NCBI RefSeq assembly: GCF_051192575.1
Contig: NZ_JBPJSQ010000007.1
Location: forward strand, 1 to 64,000
Direction: 5' to 3'
Source of the DNA: Aestuariimicrobium soli
Lineage (GTDB): Bacteria; Actinomycetota; Actinomycetes; Propionibacteriales; Propionibacteriaceae
Length of the DNA stretch: 64,000 nt
Part shown: positions 52,184-59,825 of the stretch, piece by piece
Layout: every line of letters starts with the position of its first letter
Position numbering within the stretch: the stretch's first letter is position 1
Notes under the pieces: model-generated
Databases searched by the model: none
The model's input: the letters and a program-made list of their open reading frames with translations, nothing else
Told to the model about the DNA's origin: nothing
Made by a program: the position numbers and the translations under genes

Positions 52184-52546
52184 ATGGCCACCGTTGCCGT
52201 GAACAAGGACAACTTCGCCAGCACCATCGACGGATCCGACGTGGTGCTGATCGACTTCTGGGCCAGCTGGTGCGGCCCGTGCATGCGCTTCGGCCCGATC
52301 TACGAGGATGCCTCGACCCGCCACGAGGACGTGACCTTCGCCAAGCTCGACACCGAGGAGGAGCGTGACGTCGCCGCCGCCCTCGAGATCAGCTCGATCC
52401 CCACGATCATGGCCTTCCGCGAGGGCCAGCTGGTCTTTCGTCAGGCCGGCCTGCTGAACGGTCGCCAGCTCGACGACCTGATCAGCCAGGTCAAGGCGAT
52501 TCCCGCCGAGGAGCTCGCCAAGGCCAAGGAGAACGCCGAAGCCTGA
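52184..52546 (+). CDS. Thioredoxin
   Basis: A 120-aa thioredoxin with active site WCGPC (C30, C33) in IDFWASWCGPCMRFGP and the cis-proline segment SSIPTIMAFREGQ. It reduces protein disulphides in the cytoplasm; the C-terminal CxxC of NrdA (4780-7371) is one type of client. GAGAGGACGTGAC precedes the ATG. Upstream is a SigR-like promoter, and downstream a textbook terminator, so it is a monocistronic, probably thiol-stress-induced gene. The C-terminal helix extends about 12 residues (EELAKAKENAEA) beyond E. coli TrxA. Confidence 0.93.
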   Translation: MATVAVNKDNFASTIDGSDVVLIDFWASWCGPCMRFGPIYEDASTRHEDVTFAKLDTEEERDVAAALEISSIPTIMAFREGQLVFRQAGLLNGRQLDDLISQVKAIPAEELAKAKENAEA

Positions 52547-52571
52547 TCGACCCCATGGGCCTGACAAGGCA

Positions 52572-52607
52572 GAAGACCCCGCCACCGTGATCGGTGGCGG
52601 GGTCTTC
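52572..52607 (+). terminator. Thioredoxin gene terminator
   Basis: A perfect 15-bp stem GAAGACCCCGCCACC/GGTGGCGGGGTCTTC with loop GTGATC, 25 nt after the stop. Confidence 0.9.
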
Positions 52608-52626
52608 GTCGCGTCGGGGGAACCCG

Positions 52627-52702
52627 TGGCGGCCCTGATAGGAGTCGAACCTACGACACAAGGTTTAGGAAACCTCTGCTCTATCCACTGAGCTACAGGG
52701 CC
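52627..52702 (-). tRNA. tRNA-Arg (CCU)
   Basis: Minus strand transcript GGCCCTGTAGCTCAGTGG. The anticodon arm AGGTT-TCCTAA-AACCT region gives anticodon CCT, reading AGG. The T-arm is GTAGGTTCGACTCCTAT, the acceptor stem GGCCCTG/CAGGGCC is perfect, and CCA is encoded (52627-52629). Confidence 0.96.
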
Positions 52703-52777
52703 AAGGCGCCCGTGGGGGCCGGCTCGGCCCGACGACCCAACGATAGAGGGACGAGCCGTGTGCCCCGAAATCCTCCC

Positions 52778-52783
52778 TAGACT
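52778..52783 (+). promoter_or_regulatory. -10 hexamer TAGACT, leaderless start
   Basis: TAGACT ends 6 nt before the ATG at 52790. Confidence 0.55.
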
Positions 52784-52789
52784 GGCGGC

Positions 52790-54175
52790 ATGAGTGAGCA
52801 GGGATTGGCCAAGGCCCAGCAGAAGATGCGCGAGGCAGGCGTCGCCGAACCGGCGATCGAGGTGTTCAGCCACTACTACGGGCAGCTCGAGACCGGCGCG
52901 TCGGGGTTGATCCTCGAGGAGACCATCGAGCCGATGCTCGAGGTGCCGATGCTGGCCGACATCGAGATCACCGACGAAGAGGCGGCCGCCGCGCTCGACC
53001 GCACCGTCCTGATCAAGCTCAACGGTGGGCTGGCGACGTCGATGGGGCTCGACAAGGCGAAGACCTTGCTCGAGGTGCGCGACGGAAAGACATTCCTCGA
53101 CCTGATCGTCGGGCAGGTGATGGCCGCCCGTCAGGCCCACGACGCTCGCCTGCCGTTGATCCTGATGAACTCCTTCCGCACCCGCGACGACGCGCTCGCG
53201 GCGCTGGCTGCACACCCCGACCTGCCCGTCGAGGGGCTGCCGCTGGACTTCCTGCAGAACCAGGAACCCAAGCTCGACGCCGCCACGCTCGAACCGATCT
53301 CGTGGCCGGACGACCCGTCGCTCGAGTGGTGCCCGCCGGGCCACGGTGACCTCTACACGGCACTCGAGGCCTCCGGCCTGCTCGATCAGCTGCTCGACGC
53401 CGGCTTCCAGTACGCCTCGGTCTCCAACGGTGACAACCTCGGCGCCGCCCCCGACCCGCGCATCGCCGGTTGGTTCGCCGCCTCCGGGGCTCCCTACGCC
53501 GCCGAGGTCTGTCGGCGCACGGTCAATGACCGCAAGGGCGGGCACCTGGCGATCCGCAAGCGTGACGGCCAGCTGATTCTTCGCGACACCGCCCAGACGG
53601 CCCCCGACGAGATGGACTACTTCACCGACGAGCACCGTCACCCGTTCTTCCACACCAACAACCTGTGGTTCGACCTGCAGGCCTTGCGTGACACCCTCGC
53701 CGAGCGTGATTCGGTGCTGGGCCTGCCGCTGATCAAGAATGAGAAGACGGTCGACCCCGCAGACAAGACCTCGCCGAAGGTGATCCAGGTGGAGTCGGCC
53801 ATGGGCGCGGCCATCGAGGTGTTCGAGGGCGCCACCGCCATCTGCGTCGACCGCTCCCGGTTCCTGCCCGTGAAGACCACCAACGAACTGCTGCTGGTGC
53901 GCTCCGACTGCTACCGCACCGACGAGCTGGGTCGGCTCACGGCCGTCGTCGACGACACCCCGCTGGTCGACCTCGACGGTGACCACTACAAGGTGATGAG
54001 GGACTTCGACGCCCGCATTCCCGTGGCGCCGTCCCTGGCTCGCGCCACGGCCCTGCGGGTCAAAGGTGACGTCACCTTCGAGCCCGACGTCACCGTGGTC
54101 GGCGACGTCACCATCACCGCCGACCAACCGCGGACGATCGCCCGCGGTACCACGGTGGACGAGTCCTGGCAGTGA
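52790..54175 (+). CDS. UTP-glucose-1-phosphate uridylyltransferase (UDPGP family)
   Basis: A 461-aa nucleotidyltransferase of the eukaryotic-like UDPGP family, not the short GalU type. KLNGGLATSMGLDKAKTLL holds the nucleotide-binding GGLxTxMG motif with its lysine. LMNSFRTRDD, QNQEPKLD, CPPGHGDLYTAL and SVSNGDNLGA are family blocks lining the sugar-phosphate site. UDP-glucose made here would feed glycan and trehalose synthesis. The leaderless-type promoter fixes the ATG. The stop overlaps the next ORF by 4 nt. Confidence 0.92.
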   Translation: MSEQGLAKAQQKMREAGVAEPAIEVFSHYYGQLETGASGLILEETIEPMLEVPMLADIEITDEEAAAALDRTVLIKLNGGLATSMGLDKAKTLLEVRDGKTFLDLIVGQVMAARQAHDARLPLILMNSFRTRDDALAALAAHPDLPVEGLPLDFLQNQEPKLDAATLEPISWPDDPSLEWCPPGHGDLYTALEASGLLDQLLDAGFQYASVSNGDNLGAAPDPRIAGWFAASGAPYAAEVCRRTVNDRKGGHLAIRKRDGQLILRDTAQTAPDEMDYFTDEHRHPFFHTNNLWFDLQALRDTLAERDSVLGLPLIKNEKTVDPADKTSPKVIQVESAMGAAIEVFEGATAICVDRSRFLPVKTTNELLLVRSDCYRTDELGRLTAVVDDTPLVDLDGDHYKVMRDFDARIPVAPSLARATALRVKGDVTFEPDVTVVGDVTITADQPRTIARGTTVDESWQ

Positions 54176-54579
54176 CGGCGGATCCTTGGTTCGAGGCGGT
54201 CGCGATCGCCCTGACCGGGGTGGTTCCGGACAGACCTGGAGTGGCTGACGCAGGGTCGTCCTTCGCAGCGTCGTCGGGGGCCGTCGGCCCTCATCCGGTG
54301 GCCCTGGTGGCGGCGCTGGCCTCGTCCGGGTGGGACGCCGAGCGGCTGCGAGCCCACCGGGCCGAGCGGCAGGGGGCCGAACTGCCGTGGCCGCACCCCG
54401 AGGCGGCCGAGCGAGTGGCGGCCCTCGGTGCGGGCCAGTTCCACGCCGTGCTGGGCGAGGTCAGGCGGTTGACCGGGCTGACGGGGCTCAGGGCGACCCG
54501 CCGACAGGGGCCGCGCGTGATCGGTGCGGCCGAGCAGCGGCTGCTGGCGGATCGTCCGCCGCACCACGGCAACGTGTGA
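54172..54579 (+). CDS. Unrecognised small protein
   Basis: A 135-aa protein, GTG start overlapping the upstream stop as GTGA. It has no hydrophobic segment or motif that I recognise: ADPWFEAVAIALTGVVPD at the start, GPHPVALVAALASSGWDAER, then an Arg-rich helical half. GC3 bias and tight coupling argue that it is real. It is probably co-expressed with the uridylyltransferase and is followed by a terminator. Confidence 0.5.
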   Translation: MTADPWFEAVAIALTGVVPDRPGVADAGSSFAASSGAVGPHPVALVAALASSGWDAERLRAHRAERQGAELPWPHPEAAERVAALGAGQFHAVLGEVRRLTGLTGLRATRRQGPRVIGAAEQRLLADRPPHHGNV

Positions 54580-54608
54580 CCTCCCCAACGTCCCCGGACA
54601 GGGAAGAA

Positions 54609-54634
54609 CCCCCACCACTCCGTTGTGGTGGGGG
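54609..54634 (+). terminator. Terminator hairpin
   Basis: CCCCCACCAC (54609-54618) pairs with GTGGTGGGGG (54625-54634) around TCCGTT. It lies 30 nt after the stop of the small ORF and between convergent genes. Confidence 0.8.
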
Positions 54635-54699
54635 CTCGACCTGTCGCCGGGACGGTCCCGACTGGGGGTGGTGCGCCGCCGTGGGCGAGGCGCTCGTGC

Positions 54700-55065
54700 T
54701 CAGACGCGGGGGGCCTTGAGCAGGTCGCGGATCTCGGTCAGCAGCACGGCCTCGGGCGAGGCCTCCTCGACAACCTCGGGATCCTTCGCGTAACGAGCCT
54801 TGGCGGCCTCGTAGGGCTTGACGATGCCGAAGTAGACCACGGCGGCGAGGATGATGAAGGCCACCAGAGCGGTCAGGAACACGCCGACGGGAATGCCGCC
54901 GGGGCGCAGGGTGTCGAAGTTGGGGGTGCCGCCCAGCTTGCCCAGGAGGGCGAGAATGATGGCGGTGAAGGTCTCGACAACCTTGGCGAATGCGGTGGCC
55001 ATGATGAACGCGACGGCAAGCTCGACGAGATTGCCGCGCATGATGAAGTCCTTGAAGCCCTTCAT
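54700..55065 (-). CDS. mscL: Large-conductance mechanosensitive channel
   Basis: A 121-aa pentameric channel subunit that opens under membrane tension and releases solutes on osmotic downshock. MKGFKDFIMRGNLVELAVAF is the classic amphipathic N-helix plus TM1; TM2 is GVFLTALVAFIILAAVVYF; the C-terminal bundle carries LLTEIRDLLKA. An AAGGGAGAT site precedes the ATG. It lies downstream of the SAF-domain gene on the same strand, in the mscL to moeA-type neighbourhood common in actinobacteria. Confidence 0.95.
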   Translation of the reverse strand: MKGFKDFIMRGNLVELAVAFIMATAFAKVVETFTAIILALLGKLGGTPNFDTLRPGGIPVGVFLTALVAFIILAAVVYFGIVKPYEAAKARYAKDPEVVEEASPEAVLLTEIRDLLKAPRV

Positions 55066-55242
55066 GGGATCTCCCTTTCTGTTGTGGGAGTGGCAGCCCG
55101 AAGACTCGGGCAGACGGACCCACTCCGCCGTCGGAGCGTACCCGCCCGTACGGGGGTGGTGCCATTGACGCGGCCCGTGCGTGGTCGGAAAGTCAGCACA
55201 TTGTCTGCCTGTGTTCAGGCGGGTTTGCCCCCCCGGTGAGGC

Positions 55243-55878
55243 TCATCGGGGCGTTCCGAGGGTGACAGCCAACCCGTCGGTGGACGAGGCTGCCGCCACC
55301 CGTGCGGCCGAGGCCGGATCGGTCGCGATCACGATGACTCCGGGCTCGGAACTGCTGCCCGTGCCCAGGGGCCCGGCCGCCTGCTCGTCGGTCATCAACG
55401 CGGTCACGCGCGCCCCGGTGGCGATGGTGGCCGAACCGCCGTCGGTCGACTGGGCGACCACGTTGACGAGGTCGCCCACCTTCAGCAGGGCGGCCACCGA
55501 CGGGTCGGAAAGGCGGAACGGAACCAGCACTTCGCCGGGGCGGGTCTGCCGCGTGCCGAGCGTGACGGCCGTCGTCACCACCGATCGTCCGGGCAGAGGG
55601 ACCACCAGCACCAGGCCGATCACCTCGTCCGTGGTGGTGGGCGCGCCGGCGGGGATGAACTCGGGCGGCACGTGCGCGATGCGCAGGTCGGCGGCCGCGA
55701 GCCGGGTACCGGGGGAGAGGTCGTGGGCGGCCACCACCACGGGCGCCGTCACGGGATCAGGCGGACGCAGCACCGACAGGGCACCCAGCACGGCCAGCCC
55801 CGCCACGAGGGCGGCCAGGGTGCGCCGGTGCCAGCGCAGGGCGGAAACGAAGGAGTCGCGGGCTCTGGCAATCTTCAC
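55243..55878 (-). CDS. SAF domain protein (CpaB/RcpC-like)
   Basis: A 211-aa protein with a single N-terminal membrane helix (TLAALVAGLAVLGALSVL) and an extracellular SAF domain (VVVAAHDLSPGTRLAAADLR, then LVVPLPGRSVVTTAV). The C-terminal part resembles RcpC/CpaB (VLVPFRLSDPSVAALLKVGD LVN region). CpaB proteins act in Flp/Tad pilus assembly, but no other tad gene is in the window, so a stand-alone envelope role is equally possible. The 5' flank contains two DnaA-box-like 9-mers (55916, 55951). Confidence 0.75.
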   Translation of the reverse strand: MKIARARDSFVSALRWHRRTLAALVAGLAVLGALSVLRPPDPVTAPVVVAAHDLSPGTRLAAADLRIAHVPPEFIPAGAPTTTDEVIGLVLVVPLPGRSVVTTAVTLGTRQTRPGEVLVPFRLSDPSVAALLKVGDLVNVVAQSTDGGSATIATGARVTALMTDEQAAGPLGTGSSSEPGVIVIATDPASAARVAAASSTDGLAVTLGTPR

Positions 55879-56001
55879 ACCTCAGTTGTGGTGCTTGGGG
55901 GCCGATTCGTCCCAGTTGTCCACAGGGTTTCTTTCCGAGAGCCACCGGCCTGTGGATTACTCACAACCCCTTGACGAGGCCCTCTCGATGTGCCGCGGCG
56001 C

Positions 56002-56679
56002 TCAGCGGCCGAAGGCCCAGGCGACCATGCGCGGGAACTCCGCCCGCCAGAACGGGTCACCGTGGTCGCCCTCGCGTTCCTCGAACACCACCTCGGCCCC
56101 GGCCGCGCGCAACGCATCGGCCCAGCGGCTGGCGTTGTCGAGGAAGAAGGGCTCCTGCCGGCCGGCCACCAGGTAAGCGCCGGGCAGGGGTGAGGGCCAC
56201 TCGTCCGACGGACGAAAGCCACCCCCCGGTGACGCCGAGAAGACGTGCCCGAAGAGGTCGGGGTGGCGCAGCCCCAGCGCGAGGGAGAGTTCACCGCCCG
56301 CCGACACGCCGCAGATCGCGGTGCGGGCGCGCGGTGGATCGACGCCGAACCGTGCGCGCACCCACGAACGCACCTCACTGAGCAGGAAGTTCTCGTGGGC
56401 GGCGAAGGTCGCGGGGGCGAAGCCGGGGGAGTACTCGGCCAGGCGCCGCAGCTCGGGATCGTCCGATTCGGGGTCGCCGCTCGTGCCGGGAGTGTCGAGC
56501 CGGTGCACGCCCACGACCAGGGTGGGCGGAGCGTCGACCGAGGAGAGATCGGCACCCCAAGGGGCGATCAATTGCCCGTCGCCGGCGTACACCACCGCCT
56601 CAGGGGTGCCGTCGGGCACGTGCACCGTGACCCGGCGTCCACCGTCGAAGTCGAACGTCTCGGTCACGAGCCCGGTCAT
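56002..56679 (-). CDS. Esterase (alpha/beta hydrolase, EsteraseD-like)
   Basis: A 225-aa cytoplasmic serine hydrolase. The nucleophile elbow GVSAGGELS, a Gly-Asp-Gly containing strand (VVYAGDGQLIAPWG) and a late histidine in GDHGDPFWRAEFP complete the triad pattern of the putative-esterase family (enterochelin esterase/esterase D type). The ATG at 56679 lies 10 nt after the fmdB stop, so the two genes are probably one operon. Substrate unknown. The frame continues upstream into fmdB and is not used. Confidence 0.78.
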   Translation of the reverse strand: MTGLVTETFDFDGGRRVTVHVPDGTPEAVVYAGDGQLIAPWGADLSSVDAPPTLVVGVHRLDTPGTSGDPESDDPELRRLAEYSPGFAPATFAAHENFLLSEVRSWVRARFGVDPPRARTAICGVSAGGELSLALGLRHPDLFGHVFSASPGGGFRPSDEWPSPLPGAYLVAGRQEPFFLDNASRWADALRAAGAEVVFEEREGDHGDPFWRAEFPRMVAWAFGR

Positions 56680-56689
56680 GGCAGGGGCC

Positions 56690-57043
56690 TCAGCTGGCCT
56701 TCGCCGTGGTGGTGGACGAGGCCTTCGCCGCGGTGGACGAACCCGCATCGCTCGAGGCCGCCGGGGTCGACGACGACTGATCACCCGACGTCGAAGGGGC
56801 GGACGAGGAGCCGGCCGACGTGGCGGCCCCCGAGCTCGAGGCAGCCGGGGTCGAGGCGCTCTTGCTGCCGCGGGAATCGGTCTTGTAGAACCCGGAGCCC
56901 TTGAACACCACGCCCACCGCGTTGAACACCTTGCGCAGATCGCCGCCACAGGTGGGGCACTCGGTCAGGGCGTCGTCGGTGAACTTCTGCACGACCTCGA
57001 GATCGGATCCGCATTCGGTGCAGCGGTACTGATAGGTGGGCAT
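56690..57043 (-). CDS. FmdB family zinc-ribbon protein
   Basis: A 117-aa protein. Residues 1-45 are the FmdB zinc ribbon (MPTYQYRCTECGSDLEV; CPTCGGDLRKVF) with two CxxC pairs. The rest is a Ser/Ala/Thr-rich low-complexity tail (STPAASSSGAATSAGSSSAP), as in actinobacterial members. Function unknown, sometimes annotated as a regulator. It precedes the esterase gene on the same strand and lies between the cyclo-ligase and SAF genes in a conserved actinobacterial block. Confidence 0.88.
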   Translation of the reverse strand: MPTYQYRCTECGSDLEVVQKFTDDALTECPTCGGDLRKVFNAVGVVFKGSGFYKTDSRGSKSASTPAASSSGAATSAGSSSAPSTSGDQSSSTPAASSDAGSSTAAKASSTTTAKAS

Positions 57044-57169
57044 GGGCGTCTCTTCTGGGCGGTGTTGCGTGGAGTGGGCGGCAGGGCCAGCCCTTGGCAG
57101 TGTAGACGCCGGGGGGCGAGATCGAGGAACCGGCCACCGTTCGCGGGGTCCGGTGGGGCGACCGCCGGT

Positions 57170-57245
57170 GTGTGAATCGAGCACCCGAACGCGCCTTCGC
57201 GGCTCAGGTGGGGAACGAACCCCGTTTCGGGTGCGCATTCTGCAC
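57170..57245 (+). repeat. 76-bp imperfect palindrome, copy 3
   Basis: Shares GCACCCGAAC, GCGCCTTCG, GGTGGGGAACGAACCCCG and TTTCGGGTGCGCATT with copies 1 and 2 (48226, 49388), in the same orientation. It fills the gap between fmdB and the cyclo-ligase gene. The rest of 57044-57287 shows nothing else. Confidence 0.7.
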
Positions 57246-57287
57246 AGATTGCGCGGAGAGCGCCGTCCCGGAACCCAGCGCGCGCCC

Positions 57288-57902
57288 TCACCAACAGGAG
57301 ATGAGACGCTCCTCGGTGGCGATCGTCCGCACCCGCCGGTCGTGGCGTTCCAGCGGAAGCTCGGCGCACAGCTCCGACTCGTTGAGCATCAGCACGACCC
57401 GCGCATCGGGCCGGGCGTGCACCAGCGCGCGGTCGAACCAGCCGCCGCCCACCCCCAGACGCCCGCCGTCGAGGGTGCCCGCCAGTCCCGACACCAGGAT
57501 CACGTCGGCATGCCCGAGCGCGTCCGCCCCCAGACCTGTGGTCGCCGGTTGAGGAATGCCCAACGGCCCGGGCCGCAGGTCGTCCATCGAGCGCAGCAGC
57601 GTCCAATCGGGTTCGCCGCCGCCCCCGCGCAGCACCGGCACGAGCACCGGTCGTCCGGCCTCGACCAGCACCCGGGTGAGCGCCAGCGTGTCGGGTTCGG
57701 GGGCCTTCGACAGGTAGCTCGCCACCCGATCGCCGGGCGCCAGCGCGTTCCACACCAGGCGGCTCCGCGCGCGGTCTGCGGCAGCTCGGGCCTCGTCCGA
57801 CACGGTGGCGCGCCGCGACCGACTGGCCTGGCGCAGCAGCTGCTTGCTGAGCCGCACGGACTGCAGATCGGGGTCGGTCGACGGCGGGTCGGGGGTGGTC
57901 AT
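57288..57902 (-). CDS. 5-formyltetrahydrofolate cyclo-ligase
   Basis: A 204-aa ATP-dependent enzyme that converts 5-formyl-THF to 5,10-methenyl-THF. RLSKQLLRQASRSRRATV is the N-terminal basic helix, VASYLSKAPEPDTLAL the substrate part, and GGRLGVGGGWFDRAL the phosphate-binding glycine loop (canonical GRLGxGxGxYDR). The start shares an overlapping -10 element with the divergent Glp gene; only 18 bp separate the two start codons. The frame continues upstream antisense to glp and is not used. Confidence 0.92.
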   Translation of the reverse strand: MTTPDPPSTDPDLQSVRLSKQLLRQASRSRRATVSDEARAAADRARSRLVWNALAPGDRVASYLSKAPEPDTLALTRVLVEAGRPVLVPVLRGGGGEPDWTLLRSMDDLRPGPLGIPQPATTGLGADALGHADVILVSGLAGTLDGGRLGVGGGWFDRALVHARPDARVVLMLNESELCAELPLERHDRRVRTIATEERLISCW

Positions 57903-57907
57903 TCGCC

Positions 57908-57914
57908 TATCGTA
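57908..57914. promoter_or_regulatory. Shared bidirectional -10 element
   Basis: The heptamer TATCGTA holds TATCGT on the plus strand (57908-57913), 7 nt before the Glp ATG, and TACGAT on the minus strand (57914-57909), 6 nt before the cyclo-ligase ATG. The two transcripts cannot be initiated simultaneously. Confidence 0.55.
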
Positions 57915-57920
57915 AGGAGC

Positions 57921-59216
57921 ATGCCGCTGTTCGGACGCAAGAAGAAGGAGCCCATCGTCGAGGTGGAGCCCCCCAAGCCGACCCTTCCCCAGGGCCCCGA
58001 GACCGATGAGCACGGGCTGCGTGACCACGCCGCACACCGTGACTACCTGCTGTCGCTGGTCGAACCGCTGCCACCGTTCGGCATGCAGTTGCTCGATGCC
58101 CTCGGTCTCGCGTTGTGCGAAGAGATCACGGCCCACTCCGATCTGCCGCGACTGTCGCTGGCGACGGAGGCCGGCTACGCCGTGCGATCGGACGAGGTGG
58201 CCGCCGCCAGCAACGACGAGCCGCTCGAGTTCGCCGTCGTCGACGTCGCCCCGGGACGAGAACTCCCCGAGGGTTCCGTCGCCCGGGTCGAGGCGAACGG
58301 CCAACTGCCCGAGGGGGCCGACGCCGTGCTGCCGCTGCCCTTCACCGACCGCGGTGAGCAGTCCGTGAAGGTCTTCGAACCCGTCCGGTCCGGTGAGTAC
58401 GTGGTCGGTCGCGGATCGGATGTCAGCGACGGCGACGTGCTGGTGCGCGAGGGGCAGCTGCTCGACGCCCGTTCGGCGGGTTTGCTGGCGGCACTCGGCT
58501 TCGACAAGGTGTTGGCGCGTCCGCGCCCGCGCGTGGTCGTGCTGTCCGTGGGCGGATCGCTGGTCGAGCCGGGTCGTCGATTGACCTCGGACGATCAGGT
58601 GCACGACGCCAACGGCTACATGATTGCCGCCGCCGCCAAGGAGGCTGGCTGCCAGGTCTGGCGTGTAGGGGTGGTCTCGAACGACCCCGCCGAGATTCGC
58701 GAGACCATCTCTGACCAGTTGATCCGAGCCGATCTGATCATCTCGACCGGTGGCGTCGCCGATGGGTCGGACGACCTGGTGCGCGAGGTGCTGCCGGAGC
58801 TGGGGCTCACCGATTTCGCCCGGGTGGCGCTCCGGCCCGGTGGAGATCAGGGATTCGGGCTGATCGGCGATGACAAGGTGCCGATGCTGATGCTGCCGGC
58901 TCGTCCGTTGGGCGCGTTCGTGAGTTTCGAACTGTTCGCACGCCCGCTGATCCGGGCGCTGATGGGGGTCGAGCCCGCCGTGCAGCCCCTGGTGAGGGCG
59001 ATCACCCCGACCGTGTTGCGTTCACCGGCCGGGGTGACCACCGTGTTGCCCGCCCGGGTGAGGGACGAGACCGGGGTGCACCGCGTCGAGGTCATCGGTG
59101 GCGGGGAGTCCCAGCGGCTCAGCGACCTGGCCACGGCGAATGCGCTCGTGGTGCTGGACGCCGAGACCGAGGTGGTCACCGCCGGCGGCTCGGTGCGGTG
59201 CGTGCTGCTGGGCTGA
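57921..59216 (+). CDS. Gephyrin-like MoeA homologue (Glp)
   Basis: A 431-aa MoeA/gephyrin-fold protein. MoeA domains are in normal order (linker DYLLSLVEPLPPFGMQLLDA; beta-barrel; MogA-like domain VVVLSVGGSLVEPG; C-terminal barrel TTVLPARVRDETG). Key catalytic signatures are changed: canonical TGDE reads VGGS, and the LPGNPxS loop reads LPARPLGAF. With the SepX/GlpR gene 600 bp downstream, this fits Glp, the corynebacterial gephyrin-like protein that joins the divisome, rather than a molybdenum cofactor enzyme. AAGGAG precedes the ATG. Confidence 0.82.
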   Translation: MPLFGRKKKEPIVEVEPPKPTLPQGPETDEHGLRDHAAHRDYLLSLVEPLPPFGMQLLDALGLALCEEITAHSDLPRLSLATEAGYAVRSDEVAAASNDEPLEFAVVDVAPGRELPEGSVARVEANGQLPEGADAVLPLPFTDRGEQSVKVFEPVRSGEYVVGRGSDVSDGDVLVREGQLLDARSAGLLAALGFDKVLARPRPRVVVLSVGGSLVEPGRRLTSDDQVHDANGYMIAAAAKEAGCQVWRVGVVSNDPAEIRETISDQLIRADLIISTGGVADGSDDLVREVLPELGLTDFARVALRPGGDQGFGLIGDDKVPMLMLPARPLGAFVSFELFARPLIRALMGVEPAVQPLVRAITPTVLRSPAGVTTVLPARVRDETGVHRVEVIGGGESQRLSDLATANALVVLDAETEVVTAGGSVRCVLLG

Positions 59217-59244
59217 CCGGCCCCCCTGTACTGACCGGCCCCGC

Positions 59245-59676
59245 TCAGCGGTAGAGACGGTAGGAACAGGAGACGCCCCAGGTGCCCTGTCCCGGGGTGC
59301 CGGAATAGCCGTAGACCTTGGGCAACGCCGCCCGTGACTGGGGCCCGTACACGCCGTCGGCCTGCAGGCCGAGCATGTTCTGCGCCACCATGAGCGCGTA
59401 CTTGGTGTCGTCGCCGAAGCTGCCGTCGATGTCAATCGGGTGGAAGTCGCCCACGGCGCAGGTCAGGATGTACTGCAGGGCCCGAACCGCCTGACCCTGG
59501 GCGCCTCGCATCAGCACGCAGTTGGTCGATCCGTAGTACGTCGGCTGCAGCGTTCCCGCCACCCAGTTGGCCTGGTTGCACATCGGCAGGGCCTGGGCCT
59601 GCGGGGCGGTGGCGGTCAGCAGACCGCCGGTGGCGGCGACGGCGCCGACGACGAGGGACGCGAGCTTCTTCTTCAC
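59245..59676 (-). CDS. Secreted peptidoglycan-binding protein
   Basis: A 143-aa exported protein. The signal peptide (KKKLASLVVGAVAATGGLL to AQA-LP) precedes a single PG_binding_1 domain (RGAQGQAVRALQYILTCAV; DGSFGDDTKYALMVAQNMLG; DGVYGPQSRAAL). Four cysteines (CNQ, NCV, TCA, SCS) suggest extracellular disulphides. No catalytic domain. It sits on the opposite strand between Glp and SepX/GlpR, two divisome genes, so a cell-wall or division link is tempting but unproven. Confidence 0.82.
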   Translation of the reverse strand: MKKKLASLVVGAVAATGGLLTATAPQAQALPMCNQANWVAGTLQPTYYGSTNCVLMRGAQGQAVRALQYILTCAVGDFHPIDIDGSFGDDTKYALMVAQNMLGLQADGVYGPQSRAALPKVYGYSGTPGQGTWGVSCSYRLYR

Positions 59677-59812
59677 GGAAGACCTTTCTGAAGGGGTGCG
59701 GCTGGTTGTGCGGACATCACTTCAGCACGCCCTGGGGTCACCCCTGCGGCAATCTGTCAAGGGTTTGCCCGACACACCGTCGAGCTTGGGTCGAGGGTTG
59801 AGGGGTCACCCG

Positions 59813-59818
59813 TACGGT
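59813..59818 (+). promoter_or_regulatory. -10 hexamer TACGGT, leaderless sepX start
   Basis: TACGGT ends 7 nt before the ATG at 59826, favouring it over the GTG at 59817. Confidence 0.5.
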
Positions 59819-59825
59819 GTTCCGC

